A model generated the notes under the pieces. The model saw nothing but the letters and a program-made list of their open reading frames with translations. It made no database searches and had not been told where the DNA came from. This document shows positions 48,816 through 59,326 of a DNA stretch of 64,000 nucleotides, piece after piece. Every line of letters starts with the position of its first letter. Positions within the stretch are counted from its first letter, which is position 1. The DNA is from Comamonas flocculans (lineage in GTDB: Bacteria > Pseudomonadota > Gammaproteobacteria > Burkholderiales > Burkholderiaceae_C): positions 248,001 through 312,000 of the forward strand of contig NZ_CP042344.1 of assembly GCF_007954405.1 (NCBI RefSeq), given 5' to 3'. Both the position numbers and the translations under genes were made by a program.

Positions 48816-49118
48816 TCAGTCTGCAGCGTAGTCCTTCAATGCTTGCAGTTCATCATCGCTGATGTTGTCGCGCTCGTTCTTCTCGAAGCCGAATACGAAA
48901 AACCAGCGACTGCCCTTGTTGGTGGCAAGCAGCGTGCGCACACCGCCGCGCTTGCCGCGCCCAGCCAGTCCGACGCGCTTCTTCACCACGCCGCCGCCAA
49001 GGTCGGCATCGATCAGGCCAGCAGCCATCTCCTGAACGGCCTTGCACAAGGCGGCATCGGCAAGCTCCGTCTTGCGCATCCATCGCTGGAAATAACGGGT
49101 CTTGAATACGCGCTCCAT
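48816..49118 (-). CDS. RelE/ParE-fold toxin (HigB2/RelE-like)
   Basis: 100 residues. MERVFKTRYFQRWMRKTELA, KKRVGLAGRGKRGGVRTLLA and KGSRWFFVFGFEKNERDNIS match the COG4737 RelE-like toxins, with the Arg/Lys-rich active face. It is complete. A palindrome lies just upstream of its start, so it should be autoregulated. Confidence 0.86.
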   Translation of the reverse strand: MERVFKTRYFQRWMRKTELADAALCKAVQEMAAGLIDADLGGGVVKKRVGLAGRGKRGGVRTLLATNKGSRWFFVFGFEKNERDNISDDELQALKDYAAD

Positions 49119-49128
49119 GGGTTGAGAT

Positions 49129-49147
49129 TATGCCACCAAGTGGCATA
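49129..49147 (-). promoter_or_regulatory. Operator palindrome of the relE/HTH pair
   Basis: TATGCCAC-CAA-GTGGCATA, a perfect 8-bp inverted repeat, 11 bases upstream of the toxin start. Confidence 0.65.
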
Positions 49148-49287
49148 GATTACTTCCCGCCATTCCCCCGATGACTGGCCCGATCACTCGCGCCGGGCAA
49201 AGGGGCGTGCTGACGATGTACCGAGGCCAGCTCGATACCCCATCCATCTGAATGGCTCCAGCATCTGACGCAGGGCACCCATTCGTC

Positions 49288-49611
49288 ATCACGCCCCTTT
49301 GCCCGACGAAGTGCATCACGCTTGCGCAGCTGCTGTTCGGCATCCAGGCGCTCACGGCCAGCCGACGCAAGGACATGCTGGACCGCGCCCTGAACGAATT
49401 GCTGGAACTCTTCAAGGAGCGGGTGCTGCCCTTTGATGCAGATGCCGCGCGCCACTACGCCGACCTGGCCGTGACGGCCGGAAATGGCGGGCGCGGCTTT
49501 CCGACGCCAGACGGCTACGTCGCGGCCATTGCGGCGTCGCGGGGTTTCATCGTGGCTTCACGCGACGCTGCGCCCTACGACGCGGCTGGTGTCACTGTCA
49601 TCAACCCCTGG
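49288..49611 (+). pseudogene. N-terminally truncated VapC/FitB-type PIN toxin
   Basis: CITLAQLLFGIQALTASRRK, DMLDRALNELLELF, LPFDADAARHYADLAVTAGN, then FPTPDGYVAAIAASRGFIVA, SRDAAPY and INPW are the last two thirds of a PIN-domain RNase. The N-terminal strand with the first catalytic Asp (LDTNVIS-type) is missing, and no vapB precedes it. The frame runs on into the 65-bp repeat, adding a junk tail to 49914. Confidence 0.72.
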
Positions 49612-49640
49612 ACAGGCGCATGGAGCCAGGGTGATTGCCG

Positions 49641-49705
49641 GCCCCTCACCCAGCCTCTCCCCACAGGGGAGAGGAGCCGACAGAGCGACCGCTGGCAAGC
49701 TTCAG
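49641..49705. repeat. 65-bp direct repeat, left copy
   Basis: Contains GCCCCTCACCCAGCCTCTCC, the palindrome CCTCTCCCC-ACA-GGGGAGAGG and GACCGCTGGCAAGCTTCAG. It matches 50342-50406 at 60 of 65 positions, same orientation. The pair brackets the phd-relE module. Confidence 0.88.
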
Positions 49706-49808
49706 TCCGAGGTGTGGGGGCGAAAGATGAAAAGTGCTTTCAAAGGCACCCTGAAAAGATCATTCAAACGCACAATCAAGATTTGGACTTACACCAGCAA
49801 GGCAATTC

Positions 49809-50057
49809 ATGGCACACAAGATACTCGCACCGATGGCCGCCAGCGTCACCGAGCTCAAGCGCGACCCCATGGGTACGGTGCTTGCCGCCGAGGGGAGTGC
49901 CGTGGCTATTCTGAATCGCAATGAACCGGCGTTCTATTGCGTGCCTGCCAAGGCATTTGAGGCCTTGATGGAGAAGCTGGAAGATCTGGAGCTCAACGCC
50001 ATTGCCAACGCACGCGCTGACGACAAGGAAGTGGCGGTGACTCTGGATGCCCTTTGA
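49809..50057 (+). CDS. Phd/YefM-type antitoxin
   Basis: 82 residues. AHKILAPMAASVTELKRDPM, GTVLAAEGSAVAILNRNEPA, FYCVPAKAFEALMEKLEDLE match the Phd/YefM fold; the C-terminal tail (NAIANARADDKEVAVTLDAL) would bind the RelE toxin. It overlaps the toxin gene by 11 bases. Confidence 0.9.
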   Translation: MAHKILAPMAASVTELKRDPMGTVLAAEGSAVAILNRNEPAFYCVPAKAFEALMEKLEDLELNAIANARADDKEVAVTLDAL

Positions 50058-50328
50058 ACTGCGCTTCAAGCGGCTTGCGCTGGACGAATGGCAGCGGCTG
50101 GATGGGTCGGTTCGCGCCCAATTCAAGAAAGAGCTTGCAGAGCGCCTGCAACATCCGCGAATGCCGTCGGCCAAATTGTCAGGGCATGCCGACCGCTACA
50201 AGATCAAGCTGCGTGCGCTGGGCTACCGCTTGGTTTATGAGGTGCGGGATACGGAGCTGGTAGTGGTAGTCATCGCAGTGGGCAAGCGTGACGGCAATGC
50301 GGTTTATGCCGTGGCGGCGGGGCGTTAG
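50047..50328 (+). CDS. relE: RelE-type mRNA interferase toxin
   Basis: 93 residues. MPFELRFKRLALDEWQRLDG, RAQFKKELAERLQHPRMPSA, RYKIKLRALGYRLVYEVRDT, and VVVVIAVGKRDGNAVY match RelE throughout, with the conserved Lys/Arg catalytic residues. Complete. Confidence 0.9.
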   Translation: MPFELRFKRLALDEWQRLDGSVRAQFKKELAERLQHPRMPSAKLSGHADRYKIKLRALGYRLVYEVRDTELVVVVIAVGKRDGNAVYAVAAGR

Positions 50329-50341
50329 AGCAAGGCTGCAA

Positions 50342-50406
50342 GCCCCTCACCCAGCCTCTCCCCAAAGGGGAGAGGAGCCGGCAGGGCGGCCGCTGGCAGG
50401 CTTCAG
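50342..50406. repeat. 65-bp direct repeat, right copy
   Basis: Near-identical to 49641-49705 (five differences, four of them A to G). It contains the palindrome CCTCTCCCC-AAA-GGGGAGAGG. It begins 13 bases after the relE stop. Confidence 0.88.
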
Positions 50407-50545
50407 GCTGACCGAAGGTGAGATAAATGGATGGCGGGCGGTGCGATAAATCCGGGATTTGATGGCAGGTCGTGGCACATGGTGGGCGGGATCGTGCAAC
50501 GCTCTTGCAGCTACGGTAAATGCAGAATGTGGCGGGATTGTGCCT

Positions 50546-51022
50546 TCAGTCGGGCAGCAACCAGTCCTGCAAGATGTCGATGACGGCCTGTTCGTCGGCG
50601 GGGGCGAGGTGGCCGGATTCGGGGTCTTGGAAGATCAGGCCGCGGCGGGGCATCTTCCAGGTGCCGAATTCGTGGAAGGTGGCGTAGTGCTGGGCGAAGC
50701 CGACCCGCACGCTGGTGGCGTCGGCGTCCCAGTTGAGGTGGCCGAGCATGTCGCCATACCGGTCGAGGATGCGGCCGGTGCCGGGCTTGCCCATCGCCTC
50801 GGCGGCCGGGGTGCCCGGGTAGGGGTAGCTCTCACGCGTGGATTCGGCCCACTGTGCCCATTTGCGGCCGTCGGGGTCAGTCTCGGTCTTGAAGCGGGCG
50901 CGGATGCGGTTCTCCATTTCCTGGCCGATGGCCTGCATGGCTTCGGTGAGGTCGCCCAAGCGGGCCTGCAGGTCGGCCAGGTACTGGCGAAAGCCGCTGT
51001 CTTCTACGTCGATGGTCAGCAT
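50546..51022 (-). CDS. Mu-like phage virion morphogenesis protein
   Basis: 158 residues. IGQEMENRIRARFKTETDPD, GRKWAQWAESTRESY and ATFHEFGTWKMPRRGLIFQD match the phage virion morphogenesis family (Mu gpG-like tail/head completion). It is probably whole. With the head protein upstream it represents a stranded piece of a Mu-like prophage; no other phage genes are seen. Confidence 0.8.
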   Translation of the reverse strand: MLTIDVEDSGFRQYLADLQARLGDLTEAMQAIGQEMENRIRARFKTETDPDGRKWAQWAESTRESYPYPGTPAAEAMGKPGTGRILDRYGDMLGHLNWDADATSVRVGFAQHYATFHEFGTWKMPRRGLIFQDPESGHLAPADEQAVIDILQDWLLPD

Positions 51023-51155
51023 GGGCGCTCTTCCCTACAATGGGAACCGCACACAGGGAGCGAAAGCGGCTGGCGCCTGGGCCGATAGCCGCCTGAAAAC
51101 TGACCCCGATGTCCAGTCAGTCGCGGGAGCTTGATCCCCTGTGTGCACTCCAACA

Positions 51156-52082
51156 TCACTCCGCCTGGTAGATCAAATCACCGATCCGTAGGGCGTTCAT
51201 CTTGCCCCTTTCGCGGTTGATGATGTTCCACACTACATCACCGTTCGGCAGCTCTCGGACGATCACCAAGATGTCGTATTTTGCCCCCTTGAACAGCTTG
51301 ATGTAACGCTTGCGCAGCGTGCCATCGTCGTAGGCGGTGCGCCAGATTTCATCGGGGCGCATCAGCGTGGGCAGCACGAAGTCAGCGTAGCGCTCGCGTG
51401 CGTCCAGGCGCTTTTCAACAACGTGGCGCAGCAGCTCGTCCATCAGGATCACGTCGCCCGCCGGGGTGCGCACGCTGCGGGCGGCGCCCACCGGCACGCC
51501 CAGCGTGGCGCGCAGTTGCGACACGGCTTCGTCGATCGATTCGGCACGTGCCAGCAGCTCGGGCGCCTGCATGCGCGGCTGCAGCTCGCGCAGGTCGGGC
51601 AGCTCCAGCGTCTTCCAGGTCGGCTGGTCGGGCTTCTCGCGTGCGACCTGGGGCGGCTGCAGCCCCTCTTTGAGCGCAGCGGCGGCCAGATTGGCCGCGG
51701 CGGCCTTGAGCTTGGCCTGCTCGACGGCCGCCAGCGCCTGCTGGCGCGCTATGCCTGCGTTGTAGCCAAAGCCCGGGTCCACACCGGCGGGCGTCTGCGT
51801 GATCTCGCCGGTGCGCCGGTTGATGTGGGCGATGGTCTCGAACGGGGGCGCGGTGGTGTTCAGCGGCGAACCATCGGGCGCGCGGCCCGCGGCGTATTCG
51901 CGCCGGTTCATGGACACCACCCGGCAGCGGCAGCGCCAGCCGTTGGGCGGCCAGTGCATTAGCCAGAACGCATCATCGACGGGCAGCGTCAGGTTGTGCC
52001 AGGCGCGGTGCGCGGGGCGCACGCGATCATCGTCCTTGGTGATGTAGCGCAGGAACGGGTGGGTTTTCCGGGTGGCCTGCAT
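51156..52082 (-). pseudogene. N-truncated Mu-like minor head protein with C-terminal nuclease-like domain
   Basis: 308 residues from an internal ATG. The first part, YITKDDDRVRPAHRAWHNLT...PPNGWRCRCRV, is the end of the Mu gp30/SPP1 gp7 minor head family, whose first half is missing. After a linker, the C-terminal domain (MDELLRHVVEKRLDARERYA, IWRTAYDDGTLRKRYIKLFK, VVWNIINRERGKMNALRIGD) resembles the PBECR (barnase/EndoU/colicin/RelE-like) domains seen fused to phage head proteins. The gene is cut by the higA module at about 52085. Confidence 0.68.
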
Positions 52083-52396
52083 CAGGCGGTGGTGCGCGGG
52101 CAGAAAACGCGGATTCTGGGTGCGATTTTTTCCTGCATGGTGCGCGCCGTCACACGCATGTCGTACTCTGTCTGCAGGTTCATCCAGAAGCACGGCTCCA
52201 TGTCAAAGAACAAGCCCAGTCGCAAGGCGGTATCGGCAGTGATCGGGCGACGGCCGTGCACCAGTTCGCTGATCCTGCTGGGTGAGACGTCAATATCCGC
52301 CGCAAGCTGGCGGGCGGTGATGCCCATGGGCAGCATGTATTCCTCCAGCAGGATTTCGCCAGGGTGGATTTCATCGAGCAGTTCGGTCATTTTCAT
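52082..52396 (-). CDS. higA: HigA-type antitoxin
   Basis: 104 residues. DEIHPGEILLEEYMLPMGIT, ARQLAADIDVSPSRISELVH, GRRPITADTALRLGLFFDME, FWMNLQTEYDMRV. Complete, but its toxin partner upstream is only a tail. Its stop lies at the junction with the phage fragment. Confidence 0.88.
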   Translation of the reverse strand: MKMTELLDEIHPGEILLEEYMLPMGITARQLAADIDVSPSRISELVHGRRPITADTALRLGLFFDMEPCFWMNLQTEYDMRVTARTMQEKIAPRIRVFCPRTTA

Positions 52397-52399
52397 CTC

Positions 52400-52520
52400 C
52401 TAGTGGTAGTCCACGATTTCGACCCGATGCACACCGTCGTCGTGCCACGCAAAGCAGACTCGCCACTGGCCGTTGATGCGGATGCTGTGCTGCCCCTGAC
52501 GATCACCTTTCAAGGCTTCA
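52400..52520 (-). pseudogene. higB: C-terminal remnant of HigB
   Basis: [40 protein letters not shown] then stop. This matches the last 40 residues of the intact HigB at 47000. Upstream of VEALKGD the sequence is the 3' end of hisD in a different frame, so the toxin's first half is absent and the break lies inside the hisD end. Confidence 0.75.
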
Positions 52521-53829
52521 ACCGCAGCTCCGCCGCCCTGGCATGCGCCTGCAAGCCTTCGCCGCGCGCCAGCACGCTGGCGGTGCGGCCCAGGGTTTGG
52601 GCGCCCTGCTCGCTCACTTCGATGAGGCTGGTGCGTTTCTGAAAGTCGTACACGCCCAGCGGGCTGGAGAAGCGCGCGGTGCCGCTGGTGGGCAGCACGT
52701 GGTTGGGGCCGGCGCAGTAGTCGCCCAGCGATTCGGTGGTGAAGGCGCCCAGGAAGATGGCGCCGGCGTGGCGCAGCAGCGGCTCCCAGCGGTGGGGTTC
52801 GCTGCTGGAGATTTCCAGGTGCTCGGGGGCGATGCGGTTGCTGATTTCGCAGGCTTCTTCCATGCTGCGCGTGTGGATGAGCGCGCCGCGGCCCGACAGG
52901 CTTTTGGCGATGATCTCGGCACGCGGCAATTCAGGCAGCAGGCGGTTCATGGCCTGGGCCACCTGGTCGATGTAGGCGGCGTCGGGGCACAGCAGGATGG
53001 CCTGGGCCAGTTCGTCGTGCTCGGCCTGGCTGAAGAGGTCCATGGCCACCCAGTCGGGCGGGGTGCTGCCGTCGGCCAGCACCAGGATTTCGCTGGGGCC
53101 GGCGATCATGTCGATGCCGACCTGGCCAAACACGCGCTTCTTGGCGCTGGCGACGTAGGCGTTGCCGGGGCCGGTGATCTTGTCCACCTTGGGGACGGTG
53201 GCGGTGCCGTGGGCCAGTGCGGCCACGGCCTGGGCGCCGCCTATGGTGAAGCCGCGCGTGACGCCCGCAAGGTATGCGGCGGCCAGCACCAGCGGGTTCT
53301 TGTCGCCGCCGGGGGTGGGCACCATCATGATGATTTCGGGCACGCCCGCGACCTGCGCGGGGATGGCGTTCATCAGGACGCTGCTGGGGTAGGCGGCCTT
53401 GCCGCCGGGCACGTAGATGCCCACGCGGTCCAGCGGCGTGACTTTCTGGCCCAGCAGGGTGCCGTCTTCGTCGCGGTAGCTCCAGCTTTGGCCGCAGGCT
53501 TTTTTCTGCGCCTCGTGGTAGCTGCGCACGCGCCGGGCGGCGGCGGTGAGGGCTTCACGCTGGGCGGCGCTCAATCCGTCGTGCGCGGCTTGCAGTTCTG
53601 CTTGAGTCAGCTCCAGTTCGGCGACGCTGGCAGCCTGCAGCCGGTCAAAGCGCGCGGTGTATTCCAGCACGGCCGCATCGCCGCGCTCGGCCACCTGGGC
53701 CAGGATGTCGGCCACGCGCTGCTCGATGGCGGCGTCCTGCTCGGCAGACCAGTGCAGGCGGGCGGCAAAATCTTGCTCGAATGTGGCTGAAACCGTTGAC
53801 AGGCGGGCGGGAGCAGCTAGCAATTTCAT
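52510..53829 (-). CDS. hisD: Histidinol dehydrogenase
   Basis: Catalyses the last two steps of histidine synthesis (histidinol to histidine) with zinc and NAD. 439 residues. [67 protein letters not shown] (zinc ligands) and [20 protein letters not shown] are all present. The start at 53829 ([14 protein letters not shown]) overlaps the stop of an upstream antitoxin gene. Normally hisC follows in Burkholderiales; here TA and phage DNA begins at the hisD stop. Confidence 0.96.
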   Translation of the reverse strand: MKLLAAPARLSTVSATFEQDFAARLHWSAEQDAAIEQRVADILAQVAERGDAAVLEYTARFDRLQAASVAELELTQAELQAAHDGLSAAQREALTAAARRVRSYHEAQKKACGQSWSYRDEDGTLLGQKVTPLDRVGIYVPGGKAAYPSSVLMNAIPAQVAGVPEIIMMVPTPGGDKNPLVLAAAYLAGVTRGFTIGGAQAVAALAHGTATVPKVDKITGPGNAYVASAKKRVFGQVGIDMIAGPSEILVLADGSTPPDWVAMDLFSQAEHDELAQAILLCPDAAYIDQVAQAMNRLLPELPRAEIIAKSLSGRGALIHTRSMEEACEISNRIAPEHLEISSSEPHRWEPLLRHAGAIFLGAFTTESLGDYCAGPNHVLPTSGTARFSSPLGVYDFQKRTSLIEVSEQGAQTLGRTASVLARGEGLQAHARAAELRLKP

Positions 53830-54110
53830 GGTTTTTCGATAGATTCCATTGTGGAATGTGGCCACCCATCCCAGCCGTCGTCTTGCTCCGCTGGAGGGAT
53901 GGCGGTCAACACCTCGGCCAGTGAACGGCGGTGCGGTGCACCGGCCACTTGCGATGTCTGATCACCCAACGCAGCCGACCGCTTGCCAGACTGCACACGG
54001 ATAAAGGTCTGCATGGCTTCGCGCAGCAATGTCACCCTATCCGTGCCCGGACCGGCCAGTTTCAGTGCCTGCTGGTACAACCCGTCGTCGATCGTGACCG
54101 TGATACGCAT
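53826..54110 (-). CDS. Orphan VapB-type (ribbon-helix-helix) antitoxin
   Basis: 94 residues. [20 protein letters not shown] is the RHH DNA-binding N-terminus of VapB-like proteins; the rest is a flexible tail ([20 protein letters not shown]). No toxin is next to it: the following gene is hisD, whose ATG overlaps its stop (ATGA). It lies inside the hisG-hisD gap. Confidence 0.75.
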   Translation of the reverse strand: MRITVTIDDGLYQQALKLAGPGTDRVTLLREAMQTFIRVQSGKRSAALGDQTSQVAGAPHRRSLAEVLTAIPPAEQDDGWDGWPHSTMESIEKP

Positions 54111-54153
54111 GGCGGGCTCCAAGACTGTTCAAATAGAAAGCAAGGCCATTTTC

Positions 54154-54183
54154 GCAGGAGCGGATTCAGCCGCGAACCGCTCT
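54154..54183. repeat. REP-like palindrome in the hisG-antitoxin gap
   Basis: GCAGGAGCGGATTCAGCCGC followed by GAACCGCTCTCG, with GCGG/CCGC complementary arms. It resembles the GGAGCGG-TTCAGCCGC extragenic palindromes known from gammaproteobacteria. Single copy in the window. Confidence 0.5.
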
Positions 54184-54216
54184 CGTGCCGTCTTGTTTTG
54201 CATCCACGGCCGTATC

Positions 54217-54863
54217 TCAGTCCGCTCCCACCGCCCCTGCAAACGCCTCGATGATGCGCTTGATGCGCGCCTGCTTGAGCTTGAACGCGGCCTGGTTGAC
54301 CACGAGGTGGCTGCTGATGTCCATGATGCGCTCGACCTCGACGAGCTGGTTGGCCTTGAGCGTGTTGCCGGTGGAGACGAGGTCGACGATGGCGTCGGCC
54401 AGGCCGGTGAGCGGGGCCAGTTCCATGCTGCCGTAGAGCTTGATGAGGTCGGCATGCATGCCCTTGCCGGCAAAGAAGTTGCGCGCGATGGTGGGGTATT
54501 TGGTGGCCACGCGCAGGCGTGCGCCCTGGTGCACGGCCTGCTGGTAATCAAAGTCGGTGCGCACGGCCACGCCGACGTGGCATTGGGCGATGCGCAGGTC
54601 CAGCGGGCGAAACAGGCCTTGGCCGCCATGCTCGATCAGGTTGTCCTTGCCGGCCACGCCCAGGTCGGCGCCGCCGTATTCCACGTAGGTGGGCACGTCG
54701 GTGGCGCGCACCAGCACCACGCGCACGTCGGCCTGGTTGGTGGGCAGGATGAGCTTGCGGGTTTTTTCCGGGTCTTCCAGCACCTCGATGCCGGCGGTGG
54801 CCAGCAGCGGCAGGGTTTCGTCGAAGATGCGGCCCTTGGACAGCGCCAGCGTGATCTGCTGCG

Positions 54864-54867
<4 letters not shown>
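54217..54867 (-). CDS. hisG: ATP phosphoribosyltransferase, short form
   Basis: First step of histidine synthesis (ATP + PRPP). 216 residues: the short HisG lacking the regulatory ACT-like domain, so it needs HisZ as partner (family knowledge). [54 protein letters not shown] and the PRPP loop [19 protein letters not shown] are present. It overlaps murA by 4 bases. Confidence 0.95.
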
Positions 54868-56138
<1,271 letters not shown>

Positions 56139-56147
56139 CGAATAAGA

Positions 56148-56200
56148 GTCAAATCGGGCTCTAACGCTTGCCCATCAAGCGCCAATAGCTATCAAAAGGT
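56148..56200 (+). repeat. Dispersed stem-loop repeat, copy i
   Basis: CAAATCGGGCTCTAACGCTT, GCCCATCAAGCGCCAATAGC and TATCAAAAGG. Same layout as copies b, c and e. It lies just upstream of murA. Confidence 0.8.
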
Positions 56201-56207
56201 GAATTTC

Positions 56208-56228
56208 CCCTCCCCCTTTGGGGGAGGG
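56208..56228. repeat. GC-rich palindrome (CCCTCCCCC type)
   Basis: CCCTCCCCC-TTT-GGGGGAGGG, 9-bp perfect arms, followed by TTGGGGTGGGGGCC. A second, weaker one (CCTTCCCCC-GGC-GGGGCAAGG) is at about 56298-56318. Both are between bolA-like and murA genes. Confidence 0.7.
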
Positions 56229-56349
56229 TTGGGGTGGGGGCCGCCCGGACCGCAATCAGCGCACTGCGTGGGACAAGCCCCAAGCCCCCATCCCGGCCTT
56301 CCCCCGGCGGGGCAAGGAGCAAGAGAGCGGCGCCGGGCGGCAGCATGGC

Positions 56350-56601
56350 TCACACCGCCTGCTGCTGCGCCTGCTCCCACTCGGCCGGCGTGAAGGTCTT
56401 CATGGACAAGGCATGCAGCGCCTCGCTGTCCATGTGCGCGCGCACCGCGCCATAGACCAGCTGGTGGCGCTGGATGGGGCGCTTGCCCTCGAACGCGGGG
56501 GAGACCACCAGCGCAAACCAGTGGTGTCCGTCGCCGTCCACCTGCAGGTGCTCGCAGGCCAGGTGCTCGGCGATGAGTTGCCGGATGTCGTCAGCGGTCA
56601 T
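56350..56601 (-). CDS. BolA/IbaG family protein
   Basis: 83 residues. MTADDIRQLIAEHLACEHLQ, VDGDGHHWFALVVSPAFEGK and RPIQRHQLVYGAVRAHMDSE, ALHALSMKTFTPAEW match the IbaG (YrbA) branch, including the conserved His ligand used with monothiol glutaredoxin Fe-S clusters. IbaG is typically encoded next to mla and murA, as here. An alternative GTG start adds two residues. Confidence 0.92.
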   Translation of the reverse strand: MTADDIRQLIAEHLACEHLQVDGDGHHWFALVVSPAFEGKRPIQRHQLVYGAVRAHMDSEALHALSMKTFTPAEWEQAQQQAV

Positions 56602-56629
56602 GGGCACACCTTTGCGGAAAACAGAAAAA

Positions 56630-57381
56630 TCAGTTGCGGATCTTGTAGCCGACGGCCAGCAGGCGCAGCGTCAGCGCGCTCACCAGCACCCAGGCCAGGC
56701 CCACCACGGCCAGGCTCACCCAGGGGGAGATGTCGCTCATGCCGAAGAAGCCGTAGCGAAAGCCGTCGACCATGTAGAAGAAGGGGTTGAGCTGGCTCAC
56801 GCCCTGCCAGAAGGGCGGCAGGGTGTCTATCGAATAGAACACGCCCGAAAGAAAGGTCATGGGCACGATGACGAAGTTCTGGAAGGTGGCCATGTGGTCG
56901 AACTTGTCGGCCCACAGGCCCGCGATGACCCCCAGCGCGCCCAGCAGGCCCGCGCCCAGCACGGCAAACGCCAGGCTCCACAGCGGCTGGACGAAGCCCG
57001 GCTGGGCATAGAACAGCGTGACGACGAACACGCCCAGCCCCACCACCAGCCCGCGCACCACGGACGAGCCCACGTAGGCGGTGAACCACGCCCAGTGCGA
57101 CAGCGGCGTGAGCTGGATGAACACCAGGTTGCCCATGATCTTGCTCTGCACCAGGCTGGAGGCGCTGTTGGCGAACGAGTTCTGCAGGATGCTCATCATC
57201 ACCAGCCCCGGCACGAGGAAGGCGGTGTAGCTGAGCTGTCCGTACACCTGCAGCCGGTCTTCCAGCACGTGGCCGAAGATCAGCAGGTAGAGCATGGAGG
57301 TGACCACCGGCGCCACCACGGTCTGGAAGGCCACCTTCCAAAAGCGCAGCAGCTCCTTCCTGAACAGCGTGGGCCAGCCGC

Positions 57382-57385
<4 letters not shown>
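56630..57385 (-). CDS. ABC-2 type transporter permease (YadH-like)
   Basis: 251 residues, six helices. ELLRFWKVAFQTVVAPVVTS, LLYLLIFGHVL-like segment, IMGNLVFIQLTPLSH and VPMTFLSGVFYSIDTLPPFW, QGVSQLNPFFYMVDGFRYGF are typical of ABC-2 exporters such as YadH. The substrate is unknown. The ATG at 57385 overlaps the ATPase gene stop. Confidence 0.9.
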
Positions 57386-58311
<926 letters not shown>

Positions 58312-58387
58312 AGGGAACCGGGCATTCTAGTCGGCGCCGTCTTCCCTGTCCTGCCCCTGACTTTCGGCGGTGCCCGGGGAGCGCGCC

Positions 58388-58663
58388 TCAGGCGGCGGCT
58401 GGCGCCAGCAGTTCCTGCACGCCGTACAGGCCCGCCAGATCGAGCAGGGGCTGGGGCATCGCCCGGGTGGCCAGCTGCTTGCCGTCGTACAGCGCGGCGC
58501 GCCGGCATTCGAGCAGCACGGCAAGGGCGGAGCTGTCAAAGACCGACAGCGCCGCGCAATCGACCAGCACCTGGCTGCCCTGTTCGGCCTTGAGGCCCTG
58601 CAGCAGCAGCTGTAGACAGGCGCCCGCCTTGGCGTGGGTGAGCGTGGAAGGCAGCACCAGCAT
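58388..58663 (-). CDS. mlaB: MlaB STAS-domain protein
   Basis: 91 residues. STAS fold: VLVDCAALSVFDSSALAVLL, ECRRAALYDGKQLATRAMPQ, LLDLAGLYGVQELL. MlaB binds MlaF in the inner-membrane MlaFEDB complex and stabilises it. It is placed last in the mlaFEDACB order. Confidence 0.85.
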   Translation of the reverse strand: MLVLPSTLTHAKAGACLQLLLQGLKAEQGSQVLVDCAALSVFDSSALAVLLECRRAALYDGKQLATRAMPQPLLDLAGLYGVQELLAPAAA

Positions 58664-58675
58664 GGCGCAGCACCG

Positions 58676-59326
58676 CTAGCGCGCGGGCGCGTTGGCCTGG
58701 TTGCGCGCCACCAGCGCCTCGATCAGGCCGTCCACGCCGCGGGCGTTGATCTCGGCGGCGAACTGGCTGCGGTAGGTTTCCACCAGCCATACGCCCATGA
58801 TGTTGATGTTGTAGATCTTCCAGTCCTCGCCCGCCTTCTGCGCCAGGCGGTAGTCCAGCTCGATGGGGTCGCCCCGGCCGCGCACCTCGGTGCGTACCAG
58901 CACGTCCTTGTCGCCCTCGGCGGCGCGAAACGGCTTGACGGCGATGCGCAGGTTGGACACCTCAGAGAGCGCGCCCGCGTAGGTGCGCACCAGCAGCTGC
59001 TTGAACTCGTCCTGCAGGCGCTGCTGCTGCTCGGGCGTGGCGCGGCGCCAACCCGGGCCGACGGCGGCGGCCGTCATGCGCTTGAAGTCCAGGTGCGGCA
59101 GGATGATCCTGTCCACCAGCGCAACGATCTTGTGCACGTCGCCGGCCTTGATGGCCGCGTCCTTGCCGACGGCATCGAGCACCTCGTTGGACAGGCGCTC
59201 GATCATGGCATTCGGCGCCTCGGTCGCGGCCAGCGCCCAGGGCAGATGCCCGGCCAGCACGGCGGCGGCGCCGGCGGCGCGCAGACAGCCGCGCCGGTTC
59301 AAGGAGTCAAAGCAAAAAACCGTCAT
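58676..59326 (-). CDS. mlaC: MlaC periplasmic phospholipid shuttle
   Basis: 216 residues. Signal peptide (CLRAAGAAAVLAGHLPWALA); then IERLSNEVLDAVGKDAAIKA, LPHLDFKRMTAAAVGPGWRR, EFKQLLVRTYAGALSEVSN, and WKIYNINIMGVWLVETYRSQ, the conserved MlaC motifs. Carries phospholipid between MlaA and MlaFEDB to keep outer-leaflet asymmetry. Overlaps mlaA by 4 bases. Confidence 0.94.
   Translation of the reverse strand: MTVFCFDSLNRRGCLRAAGAAAVLAGHLPWALAATEAPNAMIERLSNEVLDAVGKDAAIKAGDVHKIVALVDRIILPHLDFKRMTAAAVGPGWRRATPEQQQRLQDEFKQLLVRTYAGALSEVSNLRIAVKPFRAAEGDKDVLVRTEVRGRGDPIELDYRLAQKAGEDWKIYNINIMGVWLVETYRSQFAAEINARGVDGLIEALVARNQANAPAR

Noticed and set aside
46445..50406. Chromosomal integron carrying TA cassettes
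   Set aside because: The modules lie in both orientations, no attC-like imperfect palindromes of the right form separate them, and no integron integrase is present in the window.
50546..52082. Active prophage
   Set aside because: Only two morphogenesis genes are present, one of them truncated, with no integrase, repressor, terminase or lysis genes nearby.
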